Assembly (NCBI GenBank): GCA_026826555.1
Contig: JAKSZT010033836.1
Span: 210,216-274,215 of the forward strand
Direction: 5' to 3'
DNA length: 64,000 nt
Origin: Tolypeutes matacus
Lineage: Eukaryota > Chordata > Mammalia > Cingulata > Chlamyphoridae
The notes under the pieces are model-generated. The model ran no database searches, had not been told where the DNA came from, and saw only the letters and a list, made by a program, of their open reading frames with translations. Of the stretch, positions 1-11,310 are shown piece by piece. A program made the position numbers and the translations under genes. Positions within the stretch are counted from its first letter, which is position 1; each line of letters starts with the position of its first letter.

Positions 1-2775
1 AAGGAAGGAGAAGCTGTATTTCATCACTTACAGAGACTCTGGGATCACCTGGTTGCTCAAAAAGAATTGAGTGGCAACTCAGTCACAGAAATGATGCTTC
101 CTTGAGAGCACTGCTGACATTAATTATCAGGAGACTCTCAGCACCTTCAGTATGATGGCCACACTCATAAGATCCACTCCAACTCATCAACAAGGATCCC
201 AAAGCCTGGTTGGCCCAAGAGCTGCGGGAAGAGGTTTCCCAGCTGCAAGAATTTCTTATGGCTAGGGACACTCATCCTCTGCCAGAGGCCTGACAGAATA
301 CCACAGGTATTCAGTCTGCCATATAGGGTGACCCAGCTTCAGTCTCCTCTCCCCCTGTGCATAATGTGGAGCTGGAGCCAACATTGTCCCCTAATTGGAC
401 ATATGGAGACCATAGATGCTGCAGGAGACAGAGATGATTATCGTTGAATGAGATCTGGGAGAAGGAACTAATCAGGACAGTGCCCTGAGGATAAAAAGAA
501 GAGCATTACTACCTGAGATGGGGTTGCCATTCAGGAGAATAAGGAAATAAGGGTGCCTTCTCTCCAAAGTGACTACTTACCTGTGAGCCTGAACAAGGGC
601 CTGATGTCTGAATGCCTGCTCTACCATACTAATGTTGGCATCACCAATGTCAATTAGGTAGATGTGGACATTAAGCTGACTGGACAATTTATTTGGGAGC
701 AGCACTGTCTTCCAGAGAATCTGCCAGCCAGACAAAGATGTGGTGGTCATGCTGGAGCCCTATGATAGAACTAAGACATTTGTTAATGTCTTACTTATAA
801 TGGAGCCAGTGGTGCTGAGATCAGGGAATAGGATTCTGATGGGCAAAAGCCATGTTTCCATATCAATCATCTGAGAAGTAATGGCTGGGATGAGGAGTGT
901 GCCCCCGACCCCATGAACATCATCTGAGACCATGAACAGTAAGTTCGCTAGAAGGAACTGCTTGAGAAATAAGACACTGATATCAAGGTGTATATGGAGA
1001 ATCCAAAGTGCCAGAGAAAGATCTGCTGCTGGAGCAGAATGCAGACTCTGACAGCAGGGAAAACTCCAACAAACCTTACTGCAAAGAGAGCTAGCAGCTC
1101 ATCTACTCATTGCAGATCAGATACCCCCACCATTGCCCCAATCCTTTTCAATTGCTGGGACTGGCCTGGTAGCAACAGTCTCAGGGTCCCTTGTTAGGTC
1201 TACTAGATGCCTCAGAGGAAATGATGGGTGACCTGAAGATGCTGGCAGCGAAAGATACTTGCTATTCATTGGTGTTGGCCAAATTCCACCATGGACAGGC
1301 CAAGATTGAGGCATGGCTACCCTCAAGATGGGGGAACTGCATTGCTCCTATGGCAACCAGAGAGGCCCAGAGATGCCTGGAAAGACATGGGATGAGATAT
1401 CTGGGACACAATGGATGAGAAGGAAGTCATTGAGTTGGAGGTAGCAAGGGTGAGTAGGGAACCTGTGGAGCAGAAAAGGAGGACCTCTGGGTTCCTTTTA
1501 AGGGGCTGATGGCTATTCTGCAGAAGATGAAGTGGCAGAACAGCATCAATTACCCTGAGCTCTGCATGGAGCTGATCATCCTTCTGACCTAGTATCATGA
1601 GGAGGAGAAAGAAGTAGCTAGCAAAGCCACCTTGGCCACACTGGAAGTGTGAAAGGAAATATAGAAGGCAAGCACCAGTGACCACACATCCTCAGCATAA
1701 CAGCCCTCACCACCCTGTCAAGCTGAAATCAGGTGTCTTGGCAGATTCAGAAGGACCCCTCCTTCCATTGTGGCCACTTTCACTAGCTCAAGCAGAAACA
1801 GCTGTGACTGCAGTGACTAGGGCACTAAGGCAAAAATGGGGGCTACAAAGACTTTCAATCCACTATGAGCCCCCTCACAATGGCCAGCTCTGTTTCTCTT
1901 CCAAGAGCAACCCACAGCACTGGGAGTTTTGGCTGTGGATGAGGGGATCAGAGGCACCAGATCCACTTCAACACTTTGAAATGGTCACTCCAGCCACCCC
2001 AGACTACTGGCTCCCAAGCCTCCACATGTCCCACAACCCCCACATGAACTCCCTGCATGGAAGGAGCCCATCCAAGAGAAAAGTTCTACACAGCCTAAAT
2101 AATTCCAGCCCTCAAAGCTCAGCTAATATCCCTAGCATCCCCAACTATACCCAATCCAATGGCCCCAAGGCCCTGATATCACCATGTAATACTCTCCACA
2201 AATGATATGGAAATGTTCAGCCTCTAACATCAAGGAGAGCAGAAGTGTTATGTGAGCCCCACATTATGGGCACACAAGGTCTTGTGGGGACAATTTTAAT
2301 GGAAATAAGATGCCTGAGAAGCATCCTTCCAAGACACCCTGGTATAAGGGAAGCCCAGGAAATGAGAAAGAAGGTCCAAGTAGGCAATACAAGATGGTGG
2401 GTGACTGAGCCAGAGGCTGAAGTAGGGAAGAAGGTACAGAGGGGCCAGGAGGAAATGTAAGTGAAGGGAGAATGTTAGGAAGCTGCCTTGGGGTACCTCC
2501 TTGTAGAGGTGGTACCACAAATGCTGCTTTGGTTGGGTTGGACCTGGATATTACTTGAGGACCAGGGGAAGAAAACCAAGAGGGGTGCAAGTCCTCCTCC
2601 CCTTCCCATATTTCACTCTGCCTGGCATGCTGAGTTTGTATTTCCAGGTAGGTGTGGAAGGATGACAAATTATTCCCTGCCATTTCTAGACATCCTTATA
2701 TATTTGGGGACAAGTCTGTTTGACTGAAATGTAATGAAGGTGTGGGACCTTTTAATAAAGAATAAAAACATAGTG
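1..2775 (+). pseudogene. KIF1C: KIF1C processed pseudogene (5' part outside window)
   Basis: KIF1C is a kinesin-3 microtubule motor that moves vesicles toward microtubule plus ends. Translating across frames gives a collinear but broken match to it. Bases 2-70 resemble the end of the motor domain (ITYRDSGITWLLKK), and 190-270 the neck stretch (ELREEVSQLQEFLMA). Bases 600-870 match the FHA domain (LMSECLLYH, IKLTGQF, GNRILMG). Bases 1880-2090 match the Pro-rich tail (SKSNPQHWEFW, EAPDPLQHFEMVTPATP). The normal stop position is near 2253-2255, followed by about 500 bases of 3' UTR. Motor, FHA and tail lie within 2.25 kb without introns, and the copy ends in a poly(A) signal and an A-rich stretch, so it is a retrocopy. 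Many stops and frameshifts disable it. The longest surviving piece of the correct frame is 1678-2205. Family recognition is from memory of KIF1C; KIF1A and KIF1B fit the tail less well. Confidence 0.88.
2754..2766 (+). promoter_or_regulatory. Poly(A) signals of the KIF1C retrocopy
   Basis: Two AATAAA hexamers lie close together (2754-2759 and 2761-2766). They are followed within 20 bases by a short A-rich run (2777-2783), which marks the 3' end of the retrotransposed transcript. Confidence 0.75.
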
Positions 2776-2785
2776 GAAAAAAAGA

Positions 2786-3249
2786 AATGAGCTAACAAGA
2801 CATGAATGCATATTGTTAACTGAAAAGAGCCAGTCTGTAAAGGCTACTTGCAGAACAATTCCACTATATGACATTGTGGAAGAGGTAAATCTGAAGAGAC
2901 AGTTAAAAGATCAGTGGTTGCCAATAGTTGGTGGGCACAGATGAAGGGATGGTACACAGGGCATTTTAATGGCACTGAGACTATTCTGCCTGACACTACA
3001 ATGGTGGATAAATGGCATAATGTATTTGCCAAAACCCATAGAAATATAAAACAAAGATAGAACCCTAATGTAAGCTCTGGATTTTAGTTACTAATAAGGT
3101 ATCAATATCAGTTCAATTGGAAGAAAAATAACACATCAATGCAAGATGATATTAATAAGGAAAACAACATGTGTTTGTTTATAGAGGGTGTAAAATGGAT
3201 TTTTACTGTCTCTGCAATTTTTCTGTAAACTGAAAACTCATTTATATTT
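2786..3249 (+). repeat. L1 3' UTR fragment, sense
   Basis: The stretch from about 2800 onward has the feel of an old mammalian L1 3' UTR: the 'ccactatatgac' tract, 'agatcagtggttgcca' near 2908, the 'acaatggtggata' tract near 2998, and a terminal 'tttttctgtaaac' block near 3218. The assignment is by recollection of L1M-type 3' ends. There is no coding sequence. Confidence 0.6.
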
Positions 3250-3871
3250 TGTAGCAGTTTGATATTGTTTATGAATTCCAAAAATAGATATTGGATTATG
3301 TTTGTAAACTGGCCTGTTCTTCCAGGTGTATTAGATTGTATTTGATTCAGAGGTTTCACTTTTACTTGATTAAATTAAGAGTGGGGTTTTGATTCAGCCA
3401 TGTTAGTAGGACATAGGGGGGTGGGGACTCACCAGGAAAATGACACAGCAGAGAAAATAGTTGGAGTCCCAGGAAGTAAATACACAGAGAATCAGTTATG
3501 TGAGGAAAGACAGAAGGGTCCTTTAGACATGGCAGAGGTCCTGGGAAGAGAATGAACCTAATAGTCTATAGGTGACCTTGTGAAGAGAGGTGAGCAGCCA
3601 AGCCTGAAAAGAAGTAAGCCCGAAAAGAGAGACAAGCCTTAAGCTAACTTACAGCTGAGAAAGGAAGGAGCTGGAACCACAAAGCCTTAGGTGGAAGAAG
3701 AAGTCTGAACCCTCACAGAGACAGGCAAACATCTTGATCCAACATGTAGCACCAGATTTTGGTGAGGGAAGCAATTTATGCTTTATGGCCTTCTGACTGT
3801 AAGCTTCCACACTACAAATGCCAACAGATTTCTGGTAATTTGCATCAGCACCACTTGGACTTACTAATAAA
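3250..3871 (+). mobile_element. ERVL-type LTR (5' LTR of a remnant)
   Basis: It starts TGTAGCAGTTTGATATTG and ends with a decayed CTAATACA-type terminus. It aligns end to end by eye with the LTR at 44532-45208; both share the block 'gaattccaaaaatagata' near their start and 'gccaacagatttctggt' near their end. Directly downstream lies a primer-binding-site-like stretch (ataccagagagtgggg), so this is the upstream LTR of a partial element rather than a solo LTR. Confidence 0.75.
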
Positions 3872-4880
3872 GAATGTGATACCAGAGAGTGGGGTTTTGC
3901 TTTTTCAATTACCAAAATGGTAGAACGGTTTTATAAATGGGTAAGGGGTGTTTTGGGGGGAATTGTGAGATGCTTGATGGAAAAGGCATATATTTCTTTG
4001 AAGAGACTATTGATAGGAATATGAATGCTAAAGAGACTTTTTATGAGGTGTTAGAAGTAAAGGATAAAACCATTATTGGAAACAGGAAGAAATGTGATCT
4101 ATGTTTTAAAGTTGCAGAACCCTTGGCAAGATTAACTCCTGATGTTTTGGAAGACAGAATTTGAAAATGGAGAGCCTGGACATTTAGCTGAAGAGCCTTC
4201 CAAAGTAAACTTGGAAAATGCAGCTTGACTTCCCCTTGCAACTGATGTCAAAATGGGAGAGGTAAGCTGAGAAAATTGTTGGGCACAAAGAAAACAGAAA
4301 CTGGTTCCAGAAATTCCAAGCCTCTGGAAATCAAGGCCCACAGATGATAGTGCCCTATTTGAGAAATTGGCTAAACATGGAATTTGTAAATAAGGATTGA
4401 AAATGCAGTTATCTAGAAAGACTTTTGTAAAATCTGTCTAATGGCTTAGACCCCTGCTTCTTGAATGCTAAACCAATAAGGTTTGTGAGAGAGCTGTATA
4501 AACAAAACTACTGTCATCCTGGATTAAAGGGGTCATTAATGGGAGATGTGGAAGGGAAAATGGTTTTAAGAGGAAAACCATGGAAACTGAGATCTGGAAT
4601 TAAGACATCTCCTTGGTCCAGATGAGGAATCCTACACTTATTTACACAGAGGGTAAGTTTGCCCTGGGATTTGAAGAGGTGGATGTTCACACTCAATGTT
4701 CAGGGAAAGTTTTGCCACCCCAGTGTAGAGAGAAGGTGGAGCACATTCCCCAAGGGTTAAGGAGGGTAAAATTGATGTCTCATAGGTCTTTTACTCTTTC
4801 TTTGCATGTTTTGTAAAACATGGACAATTTGATATTTTAATTTATCTCGGAAATGCAGACACTCAGGTTGTCTGTTCCTT
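3872..4880 (+). mobile_element. Degenerate internal region of LTR retrotransposon
   Basis: This follows the LTR at 3250-3871. The first bases resemble an ERVL/MaLR primer-binding site. A 75-codon open stretch (3937-4164) has a recognisable homologue on the opposite strand at about 57064-57255. Shared points include MLDGKGI versus MLDRKSL, FEETIDRNMNAK versus FEETICRNMSVK, and CDLCFKVAE versus SDSYFKVAG. I see no recognisable protease, reverse transcriptase or integrase, which fits a non-autonomous MaLR-like element. No 3' LTR remains; the sequence runs into an antisense L1 near 4881. Confidence 0.6.
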
Positions 4881-7800
4881 AAGCTTGTATCCAGCTAGCA
4901 TTATGACAAGGATTTCCTATCATGTGCATTTTCTTCTTCAATTTTTTATGTGGTTTATTACAGTAATTGATATTCTTGTGTTGAACCACCATTGCATCCT
5001 TGGGATAAAACTCAATGATAATGGTGTTAATTGTTTTTTGTTTGTTTGTTTGTTAATTCTTTTAATATGATTTTGGAATTGGTTTGCACGTATTATGTTG
5101 AGGACTTTTGCATCTATATTTATTAGAGAAATTGCTGTGTAGTTTTCTTTTCATAGTATTTTTATCTGGCTTTGGTATTGGAATGATGTTCATTTTATAA
5201 TATGTTTGGTAGAGTTCAATTTTTTGGAAGAGCTTGAGAAATATTATTATATATTATCTTTGAATGATTGGTAGAATTCATCTGTAAGGCCATCTGGTCC
5301 TGGGAATATCAGTTATGGGAGATTTTAATGACTGTTTCAATCTCTTTACTCATGTATGCTTTGTTGAGGATCAGTGTAGGTTGTGCATTTCTTGGAATTT
5401 GTCCATTTTGCCTACATTTTCTAGTGTTTTGGCATACAGTTGTTTAAACTCTCCCCTTCTGTACTCTTATTGATGCAGGGTCACTGGTGATAACCTCTAT
5501 TCTCATTTCAGGTTTTATTTATTTGCATGTTCTCTCCACTTTTATTTTTCAGTCTACCTAATGTTTTGTCAACTTTGTTGATCTTCTCAAAGAACCCACT
5601 TTTGCTTTTGTTGATTCTCTCCATTATTTTTATTCTAAATTTCATTTATTTCTGTTCTGATCTTTATTCTTTCTTTTCTTCAACTTGGTATGGGATTAGT
5701 TTGTTTTTCTTTTTGTTCCTCCAGGTGTGCAGTTAGGCTTTGGATTTTTGCCTTTCTATTTTTGTGTGTGTAACTATTGAGGGTTGTAAATTTCCCTCTC
5801 AATACTGCATAGCTGTGTACCATGGGTTTTGATATGATGTTTTCTCATTTTTATTTGTTTTGTCATATTTACTGATTTCTGTATTTTATTCTTTGACCTA
5901 TGAATTATTTGAGTATCTTGTTTCATATCCAAATGTTTGTGAATTTTCTCTTTTTCCCTCTGTTACTGGTTTTGGTTTCCAGCTTCACTCCATTATTATC
6001 AGTAAAAGTACCTTTAAAACTTCAAAATTTTTACATTTGTTGAGACCTGTCTTGTTTCCCAACATATGGTCTATCTTGGAGAAGGATCCATGAGCACTTG
6101 AAAATAATGTATATGGTATTGTTTTGGGGTATAATACTCTATAAATGCCTGTTAGATCTAGCTCATATATCATATTATGCAAGCTCTCTCTTTCTTTGTT
6201 TCTTCATTTATTTCCTGTCCAGATTTTCTATCCAATACTGAGAGTGGTGTATTGAATTCTACAACTATTATTGTAGAGATATCTATTTCTCCCTTCAGAT
6301 TTGCCAGTATGTGTCTCATGTAACTTGGAGCACTCAGGTTAGATGCATAAATATTTAGTATACTTATTTCTTCTTGGTGAATTGTTATAAATATCTAATG
6401 ACCTTCTTCACCTTTATAACATTTTGCATTTAAAATCTATTTTGTCCAATACTACTAGTATCACTATTTCATCTCTTGTTTTGGTAGCTATTTGCATGGA
6501 ATATCATTTTCCAACCTTTCTCTTGTAAACTTGCTGTGTCCTTATGTCTGAGGTGAGTCTCTTATATACAACATAGAGATGACCCATTTTTTAAAAATCC
6601 ATTTTATATGTCTATGTGTTTTGATTGGGAGATTCAATACCTTAACACTCAATGTTATTACTGTAAAGTTACTACTTCGTCTTTTTTATACTTTAGCTTC
6701 CATTGTCATATATTGCTATTGTCTGTCTTTTAATGCTTTCAGTTACCCTTACTTATAATCTTCATTTCTATGTTCTCCAAATATCTTACTCTTATCTTTG
6801 GCTTTCCAGCTGCAGAATTCACATTAGTACCTCTTGTAAATCTGGTCTTTTCAGTATTATACTCTCCCAGTTTTTGTCTGTGAAGACAATGAACTCACCC
6901 TCAAAGGTGAAGAACAGTTTTCTCAGAACAGAATTCTTGGCTGAAAGTATTTCTCTTTCAGTACCCAAATATATCACACAAATGCTTTATCACCGCCATG
7001 GTTTCTGATGAGAGATTGGCACTTAGTCTTATTGAGCTTTCCTTGTATGTAATGCATTGTCTTTCTCTTGCTGCTTTCAGAATCATTTTCTCTGGTGTTT
7101 GTGATTTTGAATAGTAGCTGTCTTGGATTAGGTCTATATGGATTTATTCTGTTTGGGGTGTGTTTTCCTTTTTGCATAGTGATATTTATACTTTTCTTAA
7201 GGGTTGGGAAGGTTTAAGTCATTATTTCCTTAAATATTCTTTCTGACCCTTTTCCATTCTCTTCTCCTTCTGGGACACTAATAATGTGTATGTTTGTGCA
7301 TTTCATGTTGTCACTCAATTACCTGAGAAAATTTTCAGTTTTTTTCCATTCGTTTTCTATCTGTTCTGTCTTTTCAAGTTCAGATATTCTGTCCTCAAAT
7401 TCACTCATTTGTTCTCTGTTCCTTCAATTCTGCTGTTATATTCTTTTAATGTATTTTTAATCTCATCCATTGTGTCTTTCATTACCATAAGCTCTGTTAT
7501 TTTTTTGTAAGCTTTCAATTTGATTTTTATGCTCACTCAATGTCTTCTTAATATTATTTATCTCTTTAGCCTTATTTTTCTTCAATTCTTTGAATTTATG
7601 TAGGAGATTTATGTGATTTTCCTTGATTAAAATTCTTAAATCTTGTGTTTTCTCAGGATTTTTTTTTTTTTTTTTTTTTTTGGTCCTTTGGCTCTACCAT
7701 AGCATCCTCTTTCTTAATATAGCTTGTAATTTTTTGCTGATCTCTAGGTATCTGATACACTGGTGAGTAAAATTTACTCTTACAGTCAATTTTTCTCTCT

Positions 7801-8480
7801 TGCCTAGTGGTTTTGTTACACACCTCTTCTTTGATTTTTAGTTCAACTTATTCTAAATCTTTAAAATTGCCTGCTTTCTTATCAACATATGACCAAGAAT
7901 GGGCTGTAGATCAGATCAAAGTGTTTGGGATATGAGAGTCTACAGAAAGCATTTTTTCTTCCTGCAGTTTCCTTGCCTGCCAGCAGATTGTGTTCTTTGG
8001 AGAATCTTTCCCAAGAGATGTCCCTTTCAACCTCCTCTTCGTGATAATTCTGATCTGGCCTGGCCTGAGATTCAAAGCAGGTTTTGCTGGCCAATCTCAC
8101 TGAAGAGAAACCACTTTCTGCTCCCCCATACAATCCCTCTTCCAGGAACCAGATATCTTATCAGTTGGTTGCACTTAGCCATGGATTTTACCCTGGCTGT
8201 TTAACTTAGGGGATGGGTATAGGTATCATTCCCAGCCATGGGGACTAGTAACCCATGTTTTTCATTTTGGCTTCCTCATCTTTCTGTCCCTTGTCCTACA
8301 GGACTATACACAGCACACTTCTGGTATGTAGATTACCAAAGCATCTCCCTTGAACTGCATTTTGCCCTGCCCCATTGTTTCTGTAAGAGAATTGAGGTCT
8401 GCCTACCTTCTTCTAATCGATCTTTCCAGAAGTCCTCCAGAATGAAAAAGATATTTAAAATATTTTCCTACAACATTCTG
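4881..8480 (-). mobile_element. L1 remnant, antisense (ORF2 part, ORF1, 5' UTR)
   Basis: Read on the minus strand this is L1 in the order 5' UTR (about 8480-7600), ORF1 (about 7590-6850) and the first half of ORF2 (endonuclease and early reverse transcriptase, about 6690-4881). The minus-strand reading at 6974-7177 corresponds to the ORF1 RNA-binding region; compare INPYRPNPRQLLFKI with INPNRPTPRHILVKM in the copy at 17598. The 3' half of ORF2 and the 3' UTR are missing. A 23-base T run (7659-7681) sits just on the 5' UTR side of the ORF1 remnant. All frames are broken. The right boundary is approximate; 8481-8690 is unassigned. Confidence 0.8.
7659..7681. repeat. Poly(T) homopolymer
   Basis: A run of 23 T residues inside the antisense L1, next to the ORF1 remnant. 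It is a simple-sequence tract and probably length-variable. Confidence 0.95.
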
Positions 8481-8689
8481 GCTTAGATTTTTGGTTTATC
8501 TCACAATATTTATTAATATACCTTTTTTATTGTGACATTTCATCATATTCAAAGATATTCTCCTACCTTTACAGAAATTAACAGATTCATATATGAATGC
8601 CCACTGCCTTGATGTGAGAAACTGATCCTGAGACAAAAAATGAAAGTGAATGGACAGAAATTGTGTGTCCATATTGTAAACACATTTTA

Positions 8690-11310
8690 CTTTATATAAA
8701 GTATTGAAATCATATTGAAAAAAACAGATTTATGAATTAAATACACATATTTAAACTGTAGAATTTGGTGAGTGTTGACATGCATATAAACCTATGAATC
8801 ATTCATTACAATCAAGATTTTCATCTTGTTCAGCACCCCTAAAAGTTTCTTCATACCTCTTTATCATACATCGCTCTTAGCCGTCCCTCCAACTATCTCT
8901 GCAACTAATCACTGAAGTGCTTTATCTCACTTTGTAAGTTAGCATTTTCTAGAGTTTAAATAAGTGGGATTATACACTGTGTACTCTTTTTGTCTGCCTT
9001 TTACATGCAAAATCATTATTTTGAAATCCCTTGATGTCATTATATCTATCAATAGTTCATTTCTTTTTGTTTATATGTTGTATTACATTGTACACATATA
9101 ACATAATTGTTCATCCACTCATATATTGATGGATAATTTCTTTCCAGACTTCAGCTATCACAAGTAAAGTGGTCATGAGCATTTTGTATAAGTCTTTGTA
9201 TGGACATATGCTTTCATTTCTCTTGGGTACATACTTAGGAATCTAATAGATGAATCATATGGTTGTGAACTGCCCAAATTTTTTTCAAAAGATTATAATA
9301 TTTCATATTTATCCAAGCAGTGTATAGGAATTTCAGTTCTTCAAACTTGGCACCAATGCTTGGTATGGTAAATATTTTTAATTTTAGTTAATTTAATTCA
9401 AATAATTTAGTTATATGAATAGGCATGTAAACATATGATACTGTTCCTGTGTTTGGCAATTCCTGGTGTCTAGTGGCAAAAGGTGTGTTCAAATGTTTTG
9501 CCCCATTTTATCTGTTTGTTTGTTTTTACTTTTTATTATTGAATTTAGAGAGTTCTTTAAGTATACTAGATATAAAAACCTTATGAGGTAAATAATTTTC
9601 AAATATTTCTCCAGTCTGTGGCTTATCTTTTTGTTTTATTAACATGTCTTTTGGAAAAGTATTTTTTCTTCTTCTTTGATGAGTACAATTTATCTTCTTT
9701 TTCTTATATGGATTGTGCTTTTATTGTTATATTTAAGAAATATTTACCTAGTCTAAAGTCACAGGGATTTTCTACTGCTTCCATATGTTTTCTTTTATAA
9801 ATTCTTTTTTAGATTTACTCAATTCCTTTGCATTTTCACATGAATTTCAGAACTAACTTGTCAATTTCTATCCAAATAATCCTGCTGGGATTTTTTTTGA
9901 AAATGCATTGAGTTAATCAGTCAACCTAGGCAGAATTGATATTTAGCAATATTGAGTTTCCTGACACATGAACACAGTATATCCCTCCATTTATTCGGGG
10001 ATTTCAAAATTAGTTTTTATAGATTTTAGTTTAGAAGTCTTTTGCATCTTTTGTCAAATATAATCCTAATTATTTCATATTTCATACAAATGAACTTGTA
10101 TTTCAGAGAAATGTTCTTGTTTTTTTATTTGTTTCCCATTGTTTATTGCCAGTATGTAGAAATGCAATTGATTTAGATATGTTGACCTTTTATTCTGAAA
10201 TTTTGATAAACTCATTTCTTTTAATGTTTCTTGTTATGTCCAGAAGCTTTCAACATGATCATATCCTATGCATAAACAGGCAGCTTTATTTCAAAATATA
10301 TTTCCTTTAGGTTTTGTCTTATTATACTGACTAAAATCTCCATTAAAGTGTTAATAGAAGTGGTGAGCTTAAACATGTTGGTCTTTACCTTGAGCTCATG
10401 TGGGGTAACATTGAGTCTTTACCTGGAAGTGTGAAGTGTGATGGTAGCTATAGGTTTTTCATAGATGCCTTTTAACAGGTTGAGGATATTCTGCCCTCTC
10501 CCTAATTTTCTGAGAGCTTTTATGAGCTATTGCTGTGAGATTTTATCAAATATATTTTCTGTGTCTATTGAGATGATCATTTTTTTTCTTTATTAGGTTT
10601 TAATAAAATGAATTACATTGATTGACTTAAATATTAAACCAACCTTGCATTGTTTGTATAAACCACACTTGTTCATGATTTAATATTCTTTATATACATT
10701 GCTGAATTAAATTTACTAAAAATGTGTTCAGAATTTTTGCACCTCTGTTCACAATGGATATTGCTCTGTAGTTTATTTTCTGGTATTTTATTTTCTCTCT
10801 CTCGATCTCTTTGTTTTAACGGTTAATGTTAACTAAGGAAAGTAAATTAAAAGATGCTCAGGAATCTTCAATTTTGTGGACGACTTTATGTAGAAATGAT
10901 GTATTTCTTCTTTAAATGTTGGTAAAATTCACCGCTGAAGCCATCTAGGCCTGGAGTTTTCTTGATGAGAAAGTTTAAACTAGAAAATAAGTTTCATCAT
11001 TATTTACAAAGTGGTTCATATTATCTATCTTTCTTCTTGGAATTTGGTAATTTGTGTCTTCCAAGAGATTTGACCATTCCTTCTAAGTTGTTAGTTTATT
11101 GGCAAAAAGTTGTTCATGAGATTCCTTCATAATTTTAGTATCTGTAGAAACTGAAGTGATTTCACCACTCTTATCCATGATACATGTTCCTTATATGTTC
11201 TATTTACTTCTTGATCAGTCTGTCTAGATGTTTACAAATTTTATTGATTTTTTTCAAGTAACCAATATTTTCATTTAACTTTATGTATTTAATTATAAGA
11301 GTTTATTTTT
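8690..11310 (-). mobile_element. Old L1 (L1M-like) remnant, antisense
   Basis: The left end carries the reverse complement of an old mammalian L1 3' end: 'gtgagtgttgacatgcata', then 'ttgaaatcccttgatgtca', then 'gtctttgtatggacatatgc'. It continues into antisense ORF2 up to about 11300. There are no open frames of note. It is 5' truncated and meets the next L1's 3' end at about 11311. Confidence 0.75.

Noticed and set aside
1323..1685. 120-codon minus-strand open frame
   Set aside because: It is antisense to the KIF1C retrocopy, with no domain and no conservation signal; a chance opening.
1678..2205. 175-codon plus-strand frame as a live gene
   Set aside because: It is the surviving piece of the KIF1C C-terminal frame; upstream stops and frameshifts show it belongs to the pseudogene.
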